From Arthrobacter sp. PsM3 (lineage in GTDB: Bacteria; Actinomycetota; Actinomycetes; Actinomycetales; Micrococcaceae), in contig NZ_JARUXE010000041.1 in assembly GCF_030433895.1 (NCBI RefSeq), positions 1 through 35,102 of the forward strand: 35,102 bases of DNA, written 5' to 3'. Numbering within the stretch: the stretch's first letter is position 1; each line of letters opens with the position of its first letter. The notes below the pieces were generated by a model. That model searched no databases. It was not told the origin of the DNA and saw only the letters and a program-made list of their open reading frames with translations. Positions 33,876 through 35,102 of this stretch are shown piece by piece. The translations under genes were made by a program, and so were the position numbers.

Positions 33876-34535
33876 CTACCGGGCCGTGCGACGGGTGAAG
33901 ACCAGATGGAGAACCCCGGATGGAGAAGGGGTCGCTTCGATGTCAAAGCGTTGTTCGAGTCCTTCTAGTCCGTCCCAGAGCCGTTCGCCCCGGCCCAGGA
34001 CGATCGGCACGAGGACGATGTGCATGTGGTCGATCAGATCGGCCTCGAGGAACTGTCGGACCGTGCTGACGCCGCCACCGATCCGGACATCGAGGTCACC
34101 GGCCAGGGCGCGGGCCTGCTTGAGCGCGGAGACGGGGTCGGCGTCAACGAAATGGAAGGTTGTTCGGCCTTCCATCTTCAGTACCGGCCGGGGGTGGTGT
34201 GTCAGAACAACGACAGGGGTGTGGAAGACCGGGTTATCGCCCCACCATCCCTTCCACTCCTCGTCCTCCCAGGGACCGCGTTGAGGGCCGAACTTGTTGC
34301 GCCCCATGATCTCCACGCCGATCCCGGGCCCCCACAGGCTGGCGAACGCCTCGTCGACGCCGAAGGATCCCTCCGACTCCCCGTGGATGCCCATCTCGCG
34401 GAAGGTGCGCGTCTCGAAGGCCCACTCCATCAGCCGTGAGCCTGCGTGACCGAACGGAGCGTTGAGTTGCTGGCCCTCGCCGGTGCCGAAGCCGTCGAGG
34501 GAGACCGAGAAGTTATGCACGCGGACGAGGGACAT
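33876..34535 (-). CDS. Dihydrofolate reductase/RibD C-terminal-like reductase
   Basis: A 219-aa single-domain protein of the bacterial bifunctional deaminase-reductase C-terminal (DHFR-like) family. It opens VRVHNFSVSLDGFGTGEGQQ, then IMGRNKFGPQRGPW and VVVLTHHPRPVL, then DLDVRIGGGVSTVRQFLEAD (NADPH-binding glycine turn) and MHIVLVPIVLGRGERLWDGL. Length is normal and the frame intact. ATG 34535 has AGGAGATGAC upstream. These stand-alone proteins are NADPH-dependent reductases of unknown substrate. A divergent HxlR-type regulator remnant lies 70 bp away. Confidence 0.9.
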   Translation of the reverse strand: MSLVRVHNFSVSLDGFGTGEGQQLNAPFGHAGSRLMEWAFETRTFREMGIHGESEGSFGVDEAFASLWGPGIGVEIMGRNKFGPQRGPWEDEEWKGWWGDNPVFHTPVVVLTHHPRPVLKMEGRTTFHFVDADPVSALKQARALAGDLDVRIGGGVSTVRQFLEADLIDHMHIVLVPIVLGRGERLWDGLEGLEQRFDIEATPSPSGVLHLVFTRRTAR

Positions 34536-34605
34536 GTCATCTCCTGAAGTGCTTGCCGTTCGCACTCACTTTAGGGTGATCGAACCCAACGACTCAAGAC
34601 CGGCG

Positions 34606-34738
34606 ATGGGAGAATATAGCCGCGATGCGCCCGCAATCGCGCAGCGGACGCACCATCGATGCGGCGCCCGGGATCCCCGGCGCCGTCTGGGCGCTGCTGG
34701 TGCTGCGCGAGGTGATCTGCGGCAACCGGCGCCACTAA
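34606..34738 (+). pseudogene. HxlR-type regulator fragment
   Basis: From ATG 34606 the frame reads MGEYSRDAPAIAQR. After a frameshift near 34645 the next frame continues AVWALLVLREVICGNRRH and stops. This is the N-terminal helix of an HxlR/DUF24 winged-helix regulator (the W-x-LLVLRE motif), cut immediately after NRR. The DNA-recognition helix is missing. Confidence 0.65.
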
Positions 34739-35102
34739 AGGGAAGTGCCGGCCACATCCGAGGAAGGCACCGCCTCCTGAATCCTGGCCGGCGGCTTGAA
34801 GGACCTCGTGGATTCACCGGGCCCCCTGGCGGCGGTTGAGAGGTCACGGCCGTGGGCGCACAGATAGGTCGCCGCGCTGAGGGCAGCGTCGTCGATATTG
34901 AACGGGTCCGCCGTTCCGTCGCCGTTTCCGTCCCGCCCCGCAAGGTTCCAGGTGGAGGGAATGAACTGCATGGGTCCGACGGCGTGGTCCCAGCGGGCAT
35001 CGCCGTCCAGGACACCCGCGTCCGTGTCGGCGATGGCAGCCAATCCCGCGCCGTTGAGGCTCGGGCCCACAATGGGGCCGCTCGACTGCCCTGCGGTGTT
35101 GA
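34735..35102 (-). CDS. Lytic murein transglycosylase, partial, with altered C-terminus
   Basis: The gene enters from the right edge; its start is outside the window. The visible part matches the SLT-like domain of actinobacterial lytic transglycosylases, which cleave the glycan strands of peptidoglycan outside the membrane: GPSLNGAGLAAIADTDAGVL, HAVGPMQFIPSTW, GNGDGTADPFNIDDAALSAA and TYLCAHGRDLSTA. After that, near 34850, the usual W-x-x-A-x-x-x-YN ending is replaced by RGPGESTRSFKPPARIQEAV and a stop at 34735. That tail reads as foreign sequence, so the gene is probably 3'-truncated by the same event that cut the HxlR fragment. Confidence 0.75.
   Translation of the reverse strand, partial: NTAGQSSGPIVGPSLNGAGLAAIADTDAGVLDGDARWDHAVGPMQFIPSTWNLAGRDGNGDGTADPFNIDDAALSAATYLCAHGRDLSTAARGPGESTRSFKPPARIQEAVPSSDVAGTSL

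Noticed and set aside
1..35102. CRISPR arrays, tRNA or rRNA genes
   Set aside because: No regularly spaced repeats and no cloverleaf or ribosomal signature seen by eye; a covariance-model scan was not possible.

Overview
The window is high-GC DNA with actinobacterial gene character: GC-rich third positions, AGGAGG-type ribosome binding sites, GTG starts, and families typical of Micrococcaceae. I infer an Arthrobacter or Pseudarthrobacter-like soil actinobacterium from protein character alone; there is no rRNA or tRNA gene to confirm it. There is no CRISPR array and no intact insertion sequence, but there is one resolvase remnant, one IS481-like remnant and an unusual number of broken genes. 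|| Layout: (1) 0.2-5.8 kb, a leftward set of redox and efflux genes (DHA2-type MFS exporter, aldo/keto reductase, cupin, zinc-free MDR oxidoreductase). A divergent XRE/MmyB-type regulator stands opposite but is frameshifted and fused to the tail of an unrelated MFS gene. (2) 5.8-12.5 kb, a self-sufficient CYP102-type P450/reductase, a divergent quinone-oxidoreductase-like MDR enzyme, a secreted glycerophosphodiester phosphodiesterase, a small orphan protein and a broken VOC gene next to an IS481-like fragment. (3) 12.7-13.5 kb, a LigB/DODA-type dioxygenase with a palindromic operator candidate. (4) 13.9-22.3 kb, the most unusual part: a collagen-like glycine-rich protein and a 241-aa orphan point left. 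Across a strong 20-bp-arm inverted repeat, two very large orphan proteins (756 and 997 aa) and a caspase-family protease with a C-terminal peptidoglycan-binding domain point right. A SARP/BTAD regulator follows at 23.2 kb. (5) 23.9-35.1 kb, a patchwork of small intact genes (ABM-domain-like protein, two membrane operons, DHFR/RibD-like reductase) and decayed ones: HtrA protease lacking its whole catalytic domain, DUF3883 fragment, resolvase joined to a rhodanese tail, alpha/beta hydrolase with an internal deletion, HxlR fragment, and a lytic transglycosylase with an altered tail. || How the genes may work together: the left operon looks like detoxification of small electrophiles or drugs. The 14-22 kb cluster is the best candidate for an undescribed system. 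Its proteins are two orphan multidomain proteins, a protease with an intact His/Cys dyad and a wall-binding module, and low-complexity structural proteins, with a possible transcriptional activator next door. Co-function is inferred from spacing and synteny inside this window only. The broken genes repeatedly show single-base frameshifts combined with excised internal blocks. That suggests a decaying accessory region, although assembly or sequencing error cannot be excluded for the single-base events.
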